Source of the DNA: Argopecten irradians
Lineage: Eukaryota; Mollusca; Bivalvia; Pectinida; Pectinidae
DNA: 64,000 bases
NCBI RefSeq assembly: GCF_041381155.1
Contig: NC_091149.1
Coordinates: 8,882,609-8,946,608 of the forward strand
Reading direction: 5' to 3'
This document shows, in pieces, positions 22,863 through 35,300 of the stretch. The notes below the pieces were generated by a model, which saw nothing but the letters and a program-made list of their open reading frames with translations, did no database searches and was not told the DNA's origin. The first letter of the stretch is position 1; each line of letters opens with the position of its first letter. Made by a program: the position numbers and the translations under genes.

Positions 22863-24910
22863 TTTTGGGATGACATTTTATTTAGTTAATGATTTGGTCA
22901 CAACCCCTTCCAATTAGGCTTAGGATAGATATACTTTCGGCATGAGGTTTAGCCATTTTGGTCTGGGCCTCTGTCGGACACAAGACATGGCCGACCGGCT
23001 CTCAAACAGCATCGGGGAGGTACCCGAAGAGTTTTAAACGTTTTAAGAGTGTTGCAAGGAAGCGCGACCTTTTATACCAACCTATTCAAAAACTGGTAAC
23101 TAGATGACCTTAACAAAAATGACAATCAGTTCCTGACCGGTTGTTTAACTTGCATTATCATGCTAATGATATCCTATCATGACGAGTTCTACATATCATT
23201 TTCATTTTGCCTTTGTGCGTTGGGTCAACATATCTTTGGATTATTTTTTAAAAACCACATTCATTAATTAGACATATCTGGACGAAGTTTGTTTAGGCAA
23301 GGTCTAATGAGAGATGTGTAAAATAACATGATCTGATACAACGTCTTCTCAACAAGTTTGAGTAGGGAAACAAGACCTATTTGCGTATTCACCGCAGCTT
23401 GGAGGCCATATGTAATCGTACTATATTGTATTTGCACATAACAGAGTTATCTGCCCTTGCGGTAAGGTATTTGTTGTGACGTTATGTTTGCCAGTGCAAC
23501 GGTACATCTGTCAGAGAAAACGATGTGAATTTTACTAAAAAAATAATGCCATCATAATGGATACTTAACCGGAAGCAGTCAACTCTGACTCAAATTTAGA
23601 TCCATTATTTGTTTCTATGGTCATGGTTTGGTAGAATGGTTGTATCATACCGAGCGTAAAGCAGGAGCACAACCACCATTATAGGTGGATGAAACCGATT
23701 ACACTATCACATTATTTTTATGTAAATTTAGCTGAATATCTTTTTATTATGCATAATGAAACATATTCAGTGCATTGTGCAATAAGAATAGGACCAAAAT
23801 GCAAATTCATTCTGCAATTTTACTTTGACAGGGTGATTCATTTTGGAAAAAACATAATGTGTTACATCTAGCAAGGGTGAAATTAAATGCATGTTTGAAT
23901 AAATCAATATAAAATACACATCTAGGATATGTTAAAACGAATGTAAGAAGTGGATCGACGGATCCATATATCAAGTGATAACATGTCACTTGCATGTTTG
24001 GTCATTAGATATAATTATCATCTGTATGGTGCTTTGCATTAATAAAAAAAAATGTTTTATTTGATATTGTAAAAAACCCCAACTGGTAATAGTACATACG
24101 GTTACATATTTTAGCAACAAAGGAACGGAAACCAGAACCTTCCTCACACGGGTAAATGCACATAGTGAATAAAAATACAAAGACAAGAAACACCTGATTT
24201 TCTGAATCTTACTTTAATGTTACCATTTTAATTCGTAAATAAATTCGTACTGACTATCGCTGGGTCGAATATGCATTATTTGTGGTTCCTCACTGCATCT
24301 GCCCATGATGAACTGTGGACATGAAAGGTAATATTCGTCAGACATTTCATAAAGGTGTAAGCAAGAATTCAAACGCGACAAAAAATTTGTCCTTTTTTAA
24401 GATTTTAGCAGTGAAGGCTTCAATCATATGCAATGAAAGCTTTTTATAACTTTACATTTTCTTCGTATATTAGTTTGATTTAAAGATCGCGATATTTTCA
24501 TCGTGATATAGGGAGATAATACCAATTCATACAAAGGTTAAATTGCGTTCATGGTATTATAACGTAAATATATTAGGCGACTATAGCCTTCATGAAAAAG
24601 ATAAAATCAGAATAGTGCATCTAATCTAATGATAATATAAACATGTGCTTATAGAACAGATATTTATATTTTAGTGCATATTTTATTGTTCTCTCACTGG
24701 AATCACCATTTAAAGTAAAAGCGTAATTTTCTTAATGCTTAATGTAAATTAAATCTGCAAACAATCTTTTCGTTAAAATTCATTTACATCATTATTTTAA
24801 TATGAGTATAAAAAATTTGATTATCAAGTAATACATAATCTCACTGATATTTATTGTGACATATACAAGCTATTTGTCTTTGTTTAACAAAAAATGTTTT
24901 CTTGAGTTAA

Positions 24911-24942
<32 letters not shown>

Positions 24943-25507
24943 AAGTAGAGCTTCAATATCAAACAAATTGTATGTTCCGACAACCAGAAAAAAAACTATT
25001 TCAAACGTTCATTTGTATACACATGTTCAATTTTATGGAACAAAACTAGTTATACTATAAGAGACTCAGTTAGATGCGGGGTTTTAAAACTAGATACCTG
25101 CAGCATTACTTCATAAAATCTTAGCTATATGTATACCAAATATTTCATAAATCACTACAACTAATATAGTTTTAATTTCAAAATGCCTCGTATGTCATTT
25201 GTGATTATAAATAGAATATACAGCTATATCTGTGATTACTATCATAACACCGATATTTTTAGTACATATTTATATATTTATTGCATTGTTATATTATATT
25301 GTTAGTTTAATCATGTCATACTTGTGTAAATATATTGATGCAGGGACATGTTGTAAACTAGACATTGTCTAAATATGTTACCATGCTTAAATAAAAAATA
25401 TTATTATTATCATTTGTTTCACTCGTCAGTCATGTAATGTCTGTGTTGAAACGATGGGAGGCAACTCTGATATATCAGAAAGAACGATAAAGTAAAACGT
25501 TTATTAC
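22863..25507. other. intergenic, with one MITE and an A-run
   Basis: A diverged tattacag-family MITE lies at about 23421-23600. A pure A-run of about 30 lies at 24910-24942. Small ORFs at 23.7-24.2 kb are not supported. Confidence 0.4.
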
Positions 25508-25624
25508 CTTCAAATCTCCATTAGCCTCGCATCCGATAAAGACTCCAGCAATCAAGTTATGGTGGTGGTTATGGAAAATGGCTACGGGTGTATACAAAGG
25601 TACCGTGTCACAGTGTTTATATAT
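25508..25624 (-). CDS. candidate exon, unknown domain
   Basis: 117 nt bounded by a good acceptor (ttactgtgttgtag) and a donor (aag|gtaata), open throughout in one frame (39 codons, phase 0 both sides). The peptide contains DTVPLYTPVAIF, then HNHHHNLIAGVFIGC and EANGDLK, a composition typical of folded extracellular protein. I cannot name the domain. It lies downstream of gene 2 on the same strand, but its phase 0 does not fit directly after the phase-1 TSP1 exon, so an intervening exon or another gene would be required. Confidence 0.35.
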
Positions 25625-25683
25625 CTACAACACAGTAACACTCAATGTCATTGGTTGATTCACATGTGTTCTGCTCTATAGTT

Positions 25684-26192
25684 ATATTTTTCTCTGACAG
25701 TATATATGTATTACGTTCCACTCTATCAAGGTCTATAACTCGGTCGGTCATATACCACTACCTACACAATTTAAGAAAAAAAAATATTAAAAAACAAGCG
25801 GTACACGATGTGGCAATGGTGATCAATCGATAGACATATAATTTATCTTTAATTTGGTATATGATGTAATATATGTAATACCGTATTAATGTCACTATGT
25901 ATCCTGAAACATCGGAAACAGACAAATTTCAACACCTGGGACAACGTGACGTTCCCCTGTAAACACCCCGTGACTATTATGGCTAAATACCGTCCATTTG
26001 CCCAATTCGGTCCTATGAAATTTCCGATTGAAAAAAAAAATGTTTTTCGATTGAGAATATTCCCATTGTCACGTCTTAAAAAGTTTGTTAATAATCATAT
26101 TTTTTTTCTGAAATTGGGAAATGGTATATGACCGACGACTGAGTTATAGACCTTGACACGGTATTAACATATATAGAGAAAAATACATATAA
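25684..26192. mobile_element. TIR element with about 75-bp imperfect inverted ends
   Basis: The core inverted repeat tcaaggtctataactcggtc (25726 on) mirrors 26156 back to about 26123. Weaker matching (tatttttctct ... tatatatg) extends it to 25684 and 26192. No coding capacity. Confidence 0.65.
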
Positions 26193-26284
26193 AGAAAAAC
26201 CCCATGTGGCTAATAATATTAACGTTCTATTAACAGTCAAGGGTCATTTAAGAATGACCTCCCACGTATGCTATATGAATGTGT

Positions 26285-26500
26285 GATCCCCACGCTCCAT
26301 TTATTGTCATGCAGAACAGATGATCACCGATATCGGCCATTTTTTGTCTATCGTCTCCGATTCGATACAATCTCTCTGATTGACTCCTAGGAGCGAGTGG
26401 ACCAATCAGAGAGCTTATAACAAATCGGAGACGACAGACACATAAAGGCCGAGATCGGTGATCATCTGTTCTGCATGACAATAAATGGAGCGTGGGGATC
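26285..26500. mobile_element. full-length foldback (palindromic) element, about 216 bp
   Basis: gatccccacgctccatttat at the left is mirrored exactly at the right end, and the match continues through gtcatgcagaacagatgatc and, with few mismatches, almost to the centre. This would form a near-complete hairpin with arms of about 100 bp. High arm identity suggests a young insertion. Confidence 0.8.
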
Positions 26501-27198
26501 GCTAAGGGATACTTATGTGCAATTTTTATAAGTAAGTGAGTTTATATTGAGGATCTGCACTTCAGGGATGCATTCGTTGAATAGATGGCGATTTTAGTCG
26601 GTCTGTGCTCATTAGGGAATCGTGACCTGGGGATGTAGCGTGTACTTTTCCGATTTTTACACGAATCCTCGTAGTTCAACTTTCGATATGAAATAAAATT
26701 CGCCCATAATCCCATCATATCATATACCATAGTGACCAGTAAGGGATTGTCTTCAATGAAAGCTAAACAATATTCAGATCGGATGATTTTTGTGGTGTTC
26801 AGAGCATTTTAAAATTAATTACCCCATTTTCTGGAAATTGGATACAGGGCTAAGTAAACAACCTTTCAGTATTTTTAGTATTTATTTTTTTTTTGCGCGC
26901 GTCTTAAACCTGTGGACTGTGGCATCTTTTTGTTGTGTCTATATGAAGCATTAAATCTGTAACAAATTGTGAAAAACATGGTACATTGCTGATCTGCAAA
27001 CGTTACGGTGTAGGGGTAACAATTGCTGCTAAAAGAATGTTGTGGTTGTGTGAATCAGTTACCATCTTGAAGAAAAGAATATTCTGTTGCATTATACACA
27101 CAGCCATAAACTTCAAACAACAAATGCACATGATATTGCTTTAGTTTGTCGTAGTGTGTAAAGGCAACTTGGCGTAATTTCGTGAATTCATTTAAGCA

Positions 27199-27349
27199 AT
27201 AAACTGTTACCAGATTTTACATAGAGTTGATATGAAGCCCGTCAGGAAGAAAGATAGATAGATTGGAACCCGTTATGGCGCCATGAATACTTACCTTTCT
27301 GACGGATGGGATTCATATCAATTGTATGTCCGATCTGGTAACAGTTTCT
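27199..27349. mobile_element. hairpin MITE, about 150 bp
   Basis: Arms begin aaactgttaccaga and continue through ttgatatgaa-cc and gtcag-aagaaaga. The centre is aacccgttatggcgcc. Non-coding. Confidence 0.65.
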
Positions 27350-28888
27350 TACTTATATTTCGATTGTGATCATTTTAATTAAAAACTTCTTAAGGAATGA
27401 TTTTTATTGTTTGTTGTTTACTGGTGTGTAACTGCATTTTTGTACAGATATATTAAATGACGCGCGTTATATTTACATTTCGACCGACCATTTCATTTAA
27501 ATAAAGTGTTCAGATAAAATATAACTCTGCTTTTTCAATGTTATACGATTGTTGGAACTGCCGGTCAATTGATGGAATCCCGGAACAGCTGGCTTTAATT
27601 TGGCGGGAAATGTTGTCAAATTCAGAGAGGACACAAAATATAGTTCCACATTAACTTTTTTTTTTTTCATCACACTTATACAATATTTTTTAGATTTTTT
27701 ATTTGCTGATATATAATTTAAGATTTACATTACATTCATACATGCAATATATTGAAGATTTTTCATACAGATACAAAAGGCTTAATCGGATGCGCATTCA
27801 CACTACTTGTGGAAGTCAGTGTTCCGGTTTGTGTATTCTTGCGTGTCAACCATTGCATTTACGCAAGAGTAAACGATTTCGCAGTTGATAAGGTTACATG
27901 TATATAGCAAAACGAAAACGGAAATGTTAATATATACGTATATCTTTTAAATTTCCCGCTTGCGCTAGTGCAGACGTCAACAAATTCAATAAACGGAAAA
28001 TCATAGCATCAGCTTCTGAATATAGTTCAATACAATCCGTTTTACAAACTATGCCATGATATTTTTCAATACATGTTATTTTGTCAACACGATATTACTG
28101 ATAAATTTCAAAGACCGAAAAACTTTAACACCACTTTTTAAATCATTTGACCGTTATGTATAGGCGTAAGTATACATTGTATACATTGTCAGTAACGCGG
28201 CGGCAACTTTAGATATTCATACGCTTGACCAAATTGGAGTTCATAGCCTGATATTGCCCTTCTGGTTTAACATAGATCAAACTCGAAACTGAAAGTAAAA
28301 AGGAAATATACATATGTCCAATAAATATATACCTGACCTACAACAATTCAAAATTAAACCAATCAATATAAGATCCTTGGTATAATTTATTTCAATAGTA
28401 TTTATTATACTAAGGATGGAAAAAAATTAGTATCTGTATATAATATGTATAATAATTATACTGTAAATATTATTTCCAAATATTTATATTCTAAAATGAT
28501 TAAGTATTAAGAATATTTAATCTTTTAGCAAAGAAAATCATTAGAATATTTTGAAGAATTTCTTTTGACAAAACGCAATAATTTGACTTTTGGTATATTT
28601 GAAAACAAGAACAACGACAACAGCAACGAAACAAAAGAAATCCACAATGTAGTAACGATCATAGCAACAATCTTGAATGAACAAAGTGGTCAAATGTGTT
28701 ACCTACACGTACGCCCTTTTGTAAACTCGCTGCTAACGACGGAGCACTGCAATGGTGAACAAGAAATGGAGTATAGTCTTGGTGTCCAGTTGTAGTACAA
28801 TTTTCGGGTACAGTGAAAGCGAGTGCCTGGACCACCGATTCTTTATCGCAGATATGAGAAGATGTAGGGGTTGTTGCTGTGTATCAAA
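27350..28888. other. intergenic, no supported gene
   Basis: Several splice-like ag...gt windows were inspected on the minus strand (for example near 28.2 and 28.7 kb). None gives an open, phase-consistent exon that I would defend. Confidence 0.35.
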
Positions 28889-29087
28889 ACATATATTACC
28901 GTCAATGGTCAACATTAATTCGAATATATTATAGCAGACACAATGTTGGTAAATATAATACATATAAAAGAATAGCTAAAATATTACGACATATAGTACC
29001 GTTAATGGTCAACATTAATTCGAATATATTATTGCAGACACAATGTTGGTAAATATAATACATATAAAAGAATAGCTAAAATATAAT
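28889..29087 (+). repeat. tandem duplication, 100-bp unit
   Basis: Two adjacent, almost identical units with ggtcaacattaattcgaata and agacacaatgttggtaaata. It lies about 115 bp downstream of the gene 2 stop. Confidence 0.85.
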
Positions 29088-29202
29088 TTGAATTACTTTC
29101 AGCATGCACATTTGTACAAATGAATATCTTGGCAATTTATATTTAAGTAGGTACTTCAGATTCTGGCAATTTAAATAAATATACTACGTCACCGTACGTA
29201 CG

Positions 29203-29345
29203 TTAGCTAAACCTCTTACTTGGACAAGGGGAGTTCTGACAGACACGCTGTTCATGACTGTGTTGGCAGTTCTGTAGGCAGTGACGGGACTGCATGCCCC
29301 GGCCACACGTCACACTGCAACTACTCCAACTGGACCACACAGGAA
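29203..29345 (-). CDS. gene 2 exon 5: TSP1 module
   Basis: Phase-1 acceptor (gacttcag) completing a Val codon. Core CSVTCGRGMQSRHC, then CLQNCQHSHEQRVC and SPCPSKRFS before TAA. A donor-like gtaaga follows the CP codons at 29214-29219. The W-x-S-W motif lost in gene 1 is kept here. The acceptor has a thin pyrimidine tract. Confidence 0.7.
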
Positions 29346-32300
29346 CTGAAGTCTGCGTACCTGTATTTCATGTACAGTCGGGTTAGAACTAATATGTCCT
29401 GGCTACAGCATATCAATGACTTTTCAGTGGATTCAATTTCATTACCAATGATATATTTAAGATGAACTAGCCCGAGATACTCTGGCCCTGACACCAGACT
29501 TAGACATTATGACAGATAGTTGTCTGGTGTAGGGCCAAAGCGCAGTGCTATATCAAAAGGTGGAATTCGCCGACAGCGTTTGGTATAGGGCCAGGTCATC
29601 TCTGATTGAGACTGCTTACAAAACATTACCACTGAGAAGCGTCACTTAACTTGGTCTTTTCAACAAATGAATAATTTATCTATCCATAGCAATCCATTTT
29701 ATCATGCATGCACGTTATATTATGTCAATACAGTAGTTTCCTTTTCGCAACTTTAAATCTTCCTCCTCGTCGTCGCCATTTTCTTATAGTATGCAAATCG
29801 CCTCTAATCTCGACGGATTACTATATTTGGGTAGATAATATATTCATTTGTTGAATAGACCAAGGTAAGTGGGACTTCTCGGAGGTCAGTCTGAATTGGA
29901 GATGACCTGGCACGATACCAAACGGTGTCAACGAGTTCCACCTTTTGATATAGCACTGCGCTCGGGCCCTACACCAGACATCTAGATATCTATCTGTTAT
30001 AATGCCTAAGTCTGGTGTCAGGACCAAAGTAAATCGGGCTAAAGATGTTCATGACTGACTATCAAGTCGTATATTTCACATATTCAAAACCAACGAGTTA
30101 CGACAACAAAAACAAAAATCAAATCTGTTTATATAGAAATAAAAGCATGTGGTCTGATAATCAATATGAATCTGTATTGTTGTTACACATACATTATTGT
30201 AAACACGAAAGTTCGTTAACAGCATTTAATTTATAAAGTATTTCCATATGCATTATTTGATATACAATGTTTCATTTTATATACAATACATAATTTGATA
30301 TCGTTTGGACGGCCGTAACGTATTTATGCGTAATTATGCATTTGCCCTGTTTCATGCACCCTTCTGGAGCCCCACCGAGACCCTTGAAAACTAAATACAA
30401 GTTTTTTGAAAAGGAGATGTTCATCACTATATAACATGTCAATATCGATTAGGTCATTGCATTAGTGACGTCACAAATCACCTTTGAACATGCCCAAATA
30501 AGTCAGAAATTGAGGTCTGAAATAAGGAGTTTAGTGTGTGCCCGGAAACCTGTCGTTGTGAGCTTAATTATCAAGATACAGATATGAAGATGGTCTTAAA
30601 CGATAGAAGAGATATCAAAGTAGGAGAGAATAGAGAGAAAGGGAAACGAAAGGGGAAAATAGCACCGAATAAAAAAAAGTCCCACGCGAAGATTTCTGCC
30701 TCCCATGTCCCGTGCGTGGTGACCTTTATAGGACTTCCGGTGACTGTTTTTGCTTGTTTGCGGTGTGTATTGTTTGTTATTATCGTGAAAAAGGCATCAA
30801 ACCGAAATCAAGATTCAAACTGATTTCATAAATGGCATTTGTAATAATCTACTCTCAAAATTGAGTCAGATTCGAATCCTGCCGGCCGTCGAAAGGATAT
30901 ACAATGTGCTGCATATTTCGATATAAATATTTTAATCTAGTAATTGATAAACAATACATTAATTGAATAAGATATACAATATACGAATATTTAAAAAAAT
31001 AATTTACATAAACGATAACTTTCGGTATCATCTTGGGTGACAACTCACCATTACAGCAATTATGAAGGACGCAAGAATAACTACAATGTACTGTGAAAAT
31101 AAAATATATTAGTTTTACAGCCAAATTCGTTTCAACAATAAAACAAATATCTAATCTGACCTAGTTTGCACATAAATTGAGTCATAGAATAACACAAGTG
31201 ATCAGCTGTTATGAATTTCAACTGAGATCTATTTATCTATCTAAGTTTGCATTCATTTATCAATACATTAAACCAAATCTGATGAAATTACATATTCTGT
31301 CGTTTTATATTACAGAGTAGGTATAGGTTATGACGCAATAACTTCATCGGGAAAAAATAATGTTTCGATCGCTAAAAATTGATGTCAGAAATAATTCGTA
31401 CGGTCCACAAAAACAGAAAATTTATTTTATCTTTATCTCACCGAGATAACAAACGCGAGAAAACGAGAAAAGTAATTCAAGTGATTTTTCAAAATGGCGT
31501 TCATAGGTTTTTTGGATAATTTTATAAAATAATGGAAAACATCTTTTTTGAACGTCAATGACCTCAGTGACTTGAATACAAGCGAATCACTTAAAGATGC
31601 TCCGCCGCTGACAATTCGTATTTTTTTCACTATCAAAAACAGGAGCAGACGATTTCAATTTTTTCTTCAGTTACAAAAGTTACTTAATTAACACAAGTAC
31701 CACCATTGAAAAGTTTGAGCTTCCAATTTTTATTCAATTGAAAATGTAAAAAATAATGAATTGCATCCCGAAAAAAATCTGTGGCACTATATCCTATATG
31801 GAATGAAGTACTGATTGTGCATGCATCAAAGTCAAAATAAATTATCTTAAGTTATTTTTCGTGTTAATTAGACATGTATGTACAATATTAAACACCAATT
31901 ATTGTTCTAATAACGAATGCCATTTTTTCTCTGTCGGCGGTGGAGCATCTTTAAGTAACAATTAGAGAATGGATTATAATTATGTTTATTTTTCCGTGAA
32001 CAGAATCAAGCGAACTACTATGGTAACTAGTCAGAGAAATAATTGTTCTTACTTCCGTGATAGTGCAGCTCGTGCATATCGACAATACTAGTACAGCACT
32101 CCGGGCTCTGGCACTCGCGTGAGCAATATAGTTGGTCATAGACAGACCGTTTCGAAGTATCATCTGTGATAGAAATACTTTGTTAGTTGTTTATAAGCGT
32201 TATATTTTGGTTTTATGATGTCATTTTTCATAGACGCTAAATTATGTCCATCCGTTCGTTGTCTATCATTTCATCAATCCCACAAAATATTGAGGATAAT

Positions 32301-35300
32301 GTTTTTAATTTAATTAGAACATATCAGTGTGATACTAATAAGGCAGTAATTTTACCTCGATTTTACTTATTGTTTACAATAATATACAATTGTAGCATTT
32401 TGATGAGGTCGATGCATCTTTTTATTGACCAAAGAAAAATTATCGACTGAGTAAATATTGATTGATGTGTTAACCAACTGTTGAGGTGGTCAATCACTAT
32501 GCCATTTTTAAAATTTCCCCCGAAAACGTTCTTGTATACTTTTTTACCCGGACAATATTGGTCATGGACGTTGTCGGAGTGCAGTAGGTAGCCTGGCTGG
32601 AAATAAAAGGGGGAGCAGAAACTAAGGTTGTTATATATTTATGATCTGCTGTTCAAAAATTACATATCTTAAAGTTTACTGACAAATCCTTTTTGATAAA
32701 CCTTATGGAAAACAGTTAATGTATTTAAAAATAAGCTATATAAGTTAAGAAAGAATATATCCTAATGATAACAAGAGTACATATACATGTTTTTATCTTT
32801 TTATAAACACATTTAAAAAAACAATGCGTAACAGAAATTGTGTAGGGTAGTGTATATTTATCATAATTATTTGTAATTTTCTGTATATAAAACTACCGTA
32901 CAGCCGTATATTATCATGGGATGATATTTTTGCGGTTTTGAAGGTCGTTGCTATAATTGCGAAAATCGGATCCGCGAAATAATAATAATCAATTTACATA
33001 ATATTATTAAAATAATAAAAGAGAGCGCAGCGAACTCTTGTGATAGAGGTGTCTCGGTAACGTTATTCTATGTAAATCATCCAATATATGTAGAGTTGGT
33101 AAATTTTCTCAAAAAACCGGAAACAGGAAGTCAACACAAGATCCAGCATCGCGCAAGACAGCTTGGAAAAATTCAAAATGAAAACATCAGTGAAAGATAA
33201 ACCTTCCAATTCATTCTTACCTGAATCTAACAATTACACTTTGCCCTATATCTTAACTTAAAAGCCGTTTTACGTGAGCAGTTGCTTCGGAATTTTCCAC
33301 CTGGCAACGGACAATAACGCTCAGATATATTTGTAGCCGCAGTCACGTATTTTTGCAGAAAGTGAAAGTAGAAAAATCCTTTGTTCAAAATTGTTTTTCT
33401 TGTTATAAACTCAATGCCAGTAATTCAGCAAAGCTATGATTCTAATAATTAATAATTCTATATATGGTTTCTAGCAGTACAGTTAGTCAGCGCACACAAT
33501 TGGCAAAAAAAAAAAAAAAAAAAAAAAAAAAACACATGACAACATCGATAAGACTGATGGGTCAGGGGAGATTACTCTTTCGCAGTTGGAAATCCTTTAT
33601 TTACCTGGCATATTTCTATTTAGTTATACATTAAACACAACAAACGATAGAATTGATTAACTGCTGCACTCTCAGATAGGCTTTGCCTAAAATTATATTA
33701 AAGATACTGTTAGAGATATCTCCATAATTCCAACTGTTCTGAAATCAGAATTAATTTCTTAGTATTCCAGCAAAACTGATGTTTACTTTACTTACTTTTA
33801 GAGAAAATTTATCACTACGGTGTTTATTTCCGTTGATAACAAGCGTTCTGACGGCCTCCGAGGTTTTTAGTGCATTTTACGAATTTAAAGTCAACAAAGG
33901 AAGCGGAACAATATCAAGAAACAATGTATTTTCAGCACTTATATCGACATTAGTCAGGCATAGAACTCGATACCAGATAACAAGAATTTCCTGTAACAGT
34001 TGTGATTGGAAAATTTTACGATATCAGTAAATAAATGTTTAATTTCTTTCGTTTAATTAAATTTCTAAATTTGATGATTTGATCCCGAATATTCCAGTGA
34101 CGTCACTTTTAGTAGATGTGAATGAAACGTGATTTAGTCCCGCCAAACAGTGACGTCACAAGCACCGGAATGACGTCGCTGACATATTTCACACGGTAGT
34201 ATAAAGGATTACACACTCATTTGGTTAAGTAAATGCATCTTTTCTTGATCATCGAAGAAACATTTCGCTTTGTGCGAAATCGTGTAAATAACAGGCAAAT
34301 CGCTTTCGTTTTGAATACCGTCTTCTGTATGCATAATGAAACTGTTGCAGGATAAACAGAATCCAGGTTAGTATCTTACAATACAATTTTTATTTTGGTG
34401 TCGACACGGAAAACCGATATGACTCGGCAAAACTTCCTCATCTCACTTCATCGGACTAACGAAAGCAGCATCGATAAAAAACATTAAAATGCTTGAAATA
34501 TGGCTAGAACGTTCAATATTTACATTAAACAATAATTAAAACAAATCATTTATTCATCTAGACTAAAACTAATTTGCAAATCCCATACACCACCTGCAAG
34601 GAGACGTCATCCTGCAAGGAGACGTCCTAGGCCTATCGCTACCCACGATACATTCGATCTTGGTCTATATTTGATCCAGATATATCTGTCTTCGACAGTA
34701 ATATTTAGAACTATGAATATGTGGAAGGAACGTGTATACAAGTTATGATATTGGTCACCTCAGCCCAAACACAGGGGCACGCAAGTTATTCATTATGTAA
34801 AATAGTTGCTATGTACGTCATGTCCACATAATCGAAAAATGAATTATATATTATGTAGATATCGGTTAGCTTGTTATAATAATAATAAACTTTATTTACC
34901 GAGGACAATAACCTGATTTAGTCAACGGCTAATCTCCCTCAGGGTCCTCAGGATTAGCAAAGGTATTTGTTACAAATTACATAAAAATATAAGTAGCTAT
35001 ACAAAATATTTTAGTTAATAAAATTAATAACACTATAATGAATAAAGATAAAATTGTTCATAAAAAACAATGACGAATGATAAATGATAGTACATACAAT
35101 AAAAAGAAACAGTATTATCACAGTAAGTACAAAGATCATGTCTACGGTACTGAAATGAAGTTAAATGGCCGAAGCCTCATATATACACATGCTAATATAG
35201 CACACCTTGAAATCCGTTTTGAATTCTAAAAGTACCTATCACAGAAATGCTTAATTGCTTTCTTTTTAGTGTATATATTTAGTGTAACTATTGAGAAATA

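Noticed and set aside
28690-28760. Splice-bounded minus-strand segment reading CSVVSSEFTKGRTC
   Set aside because: Looks slightly TSP1-like but its phase does not fit either neighbour and it lacks the CSVTCG core.
30536-30823. 95-codon plus-strand ORF with lysine-rich middle and hydrophobic tail
   Set aside because: No signal or domain recognised and antisense within gene 2.
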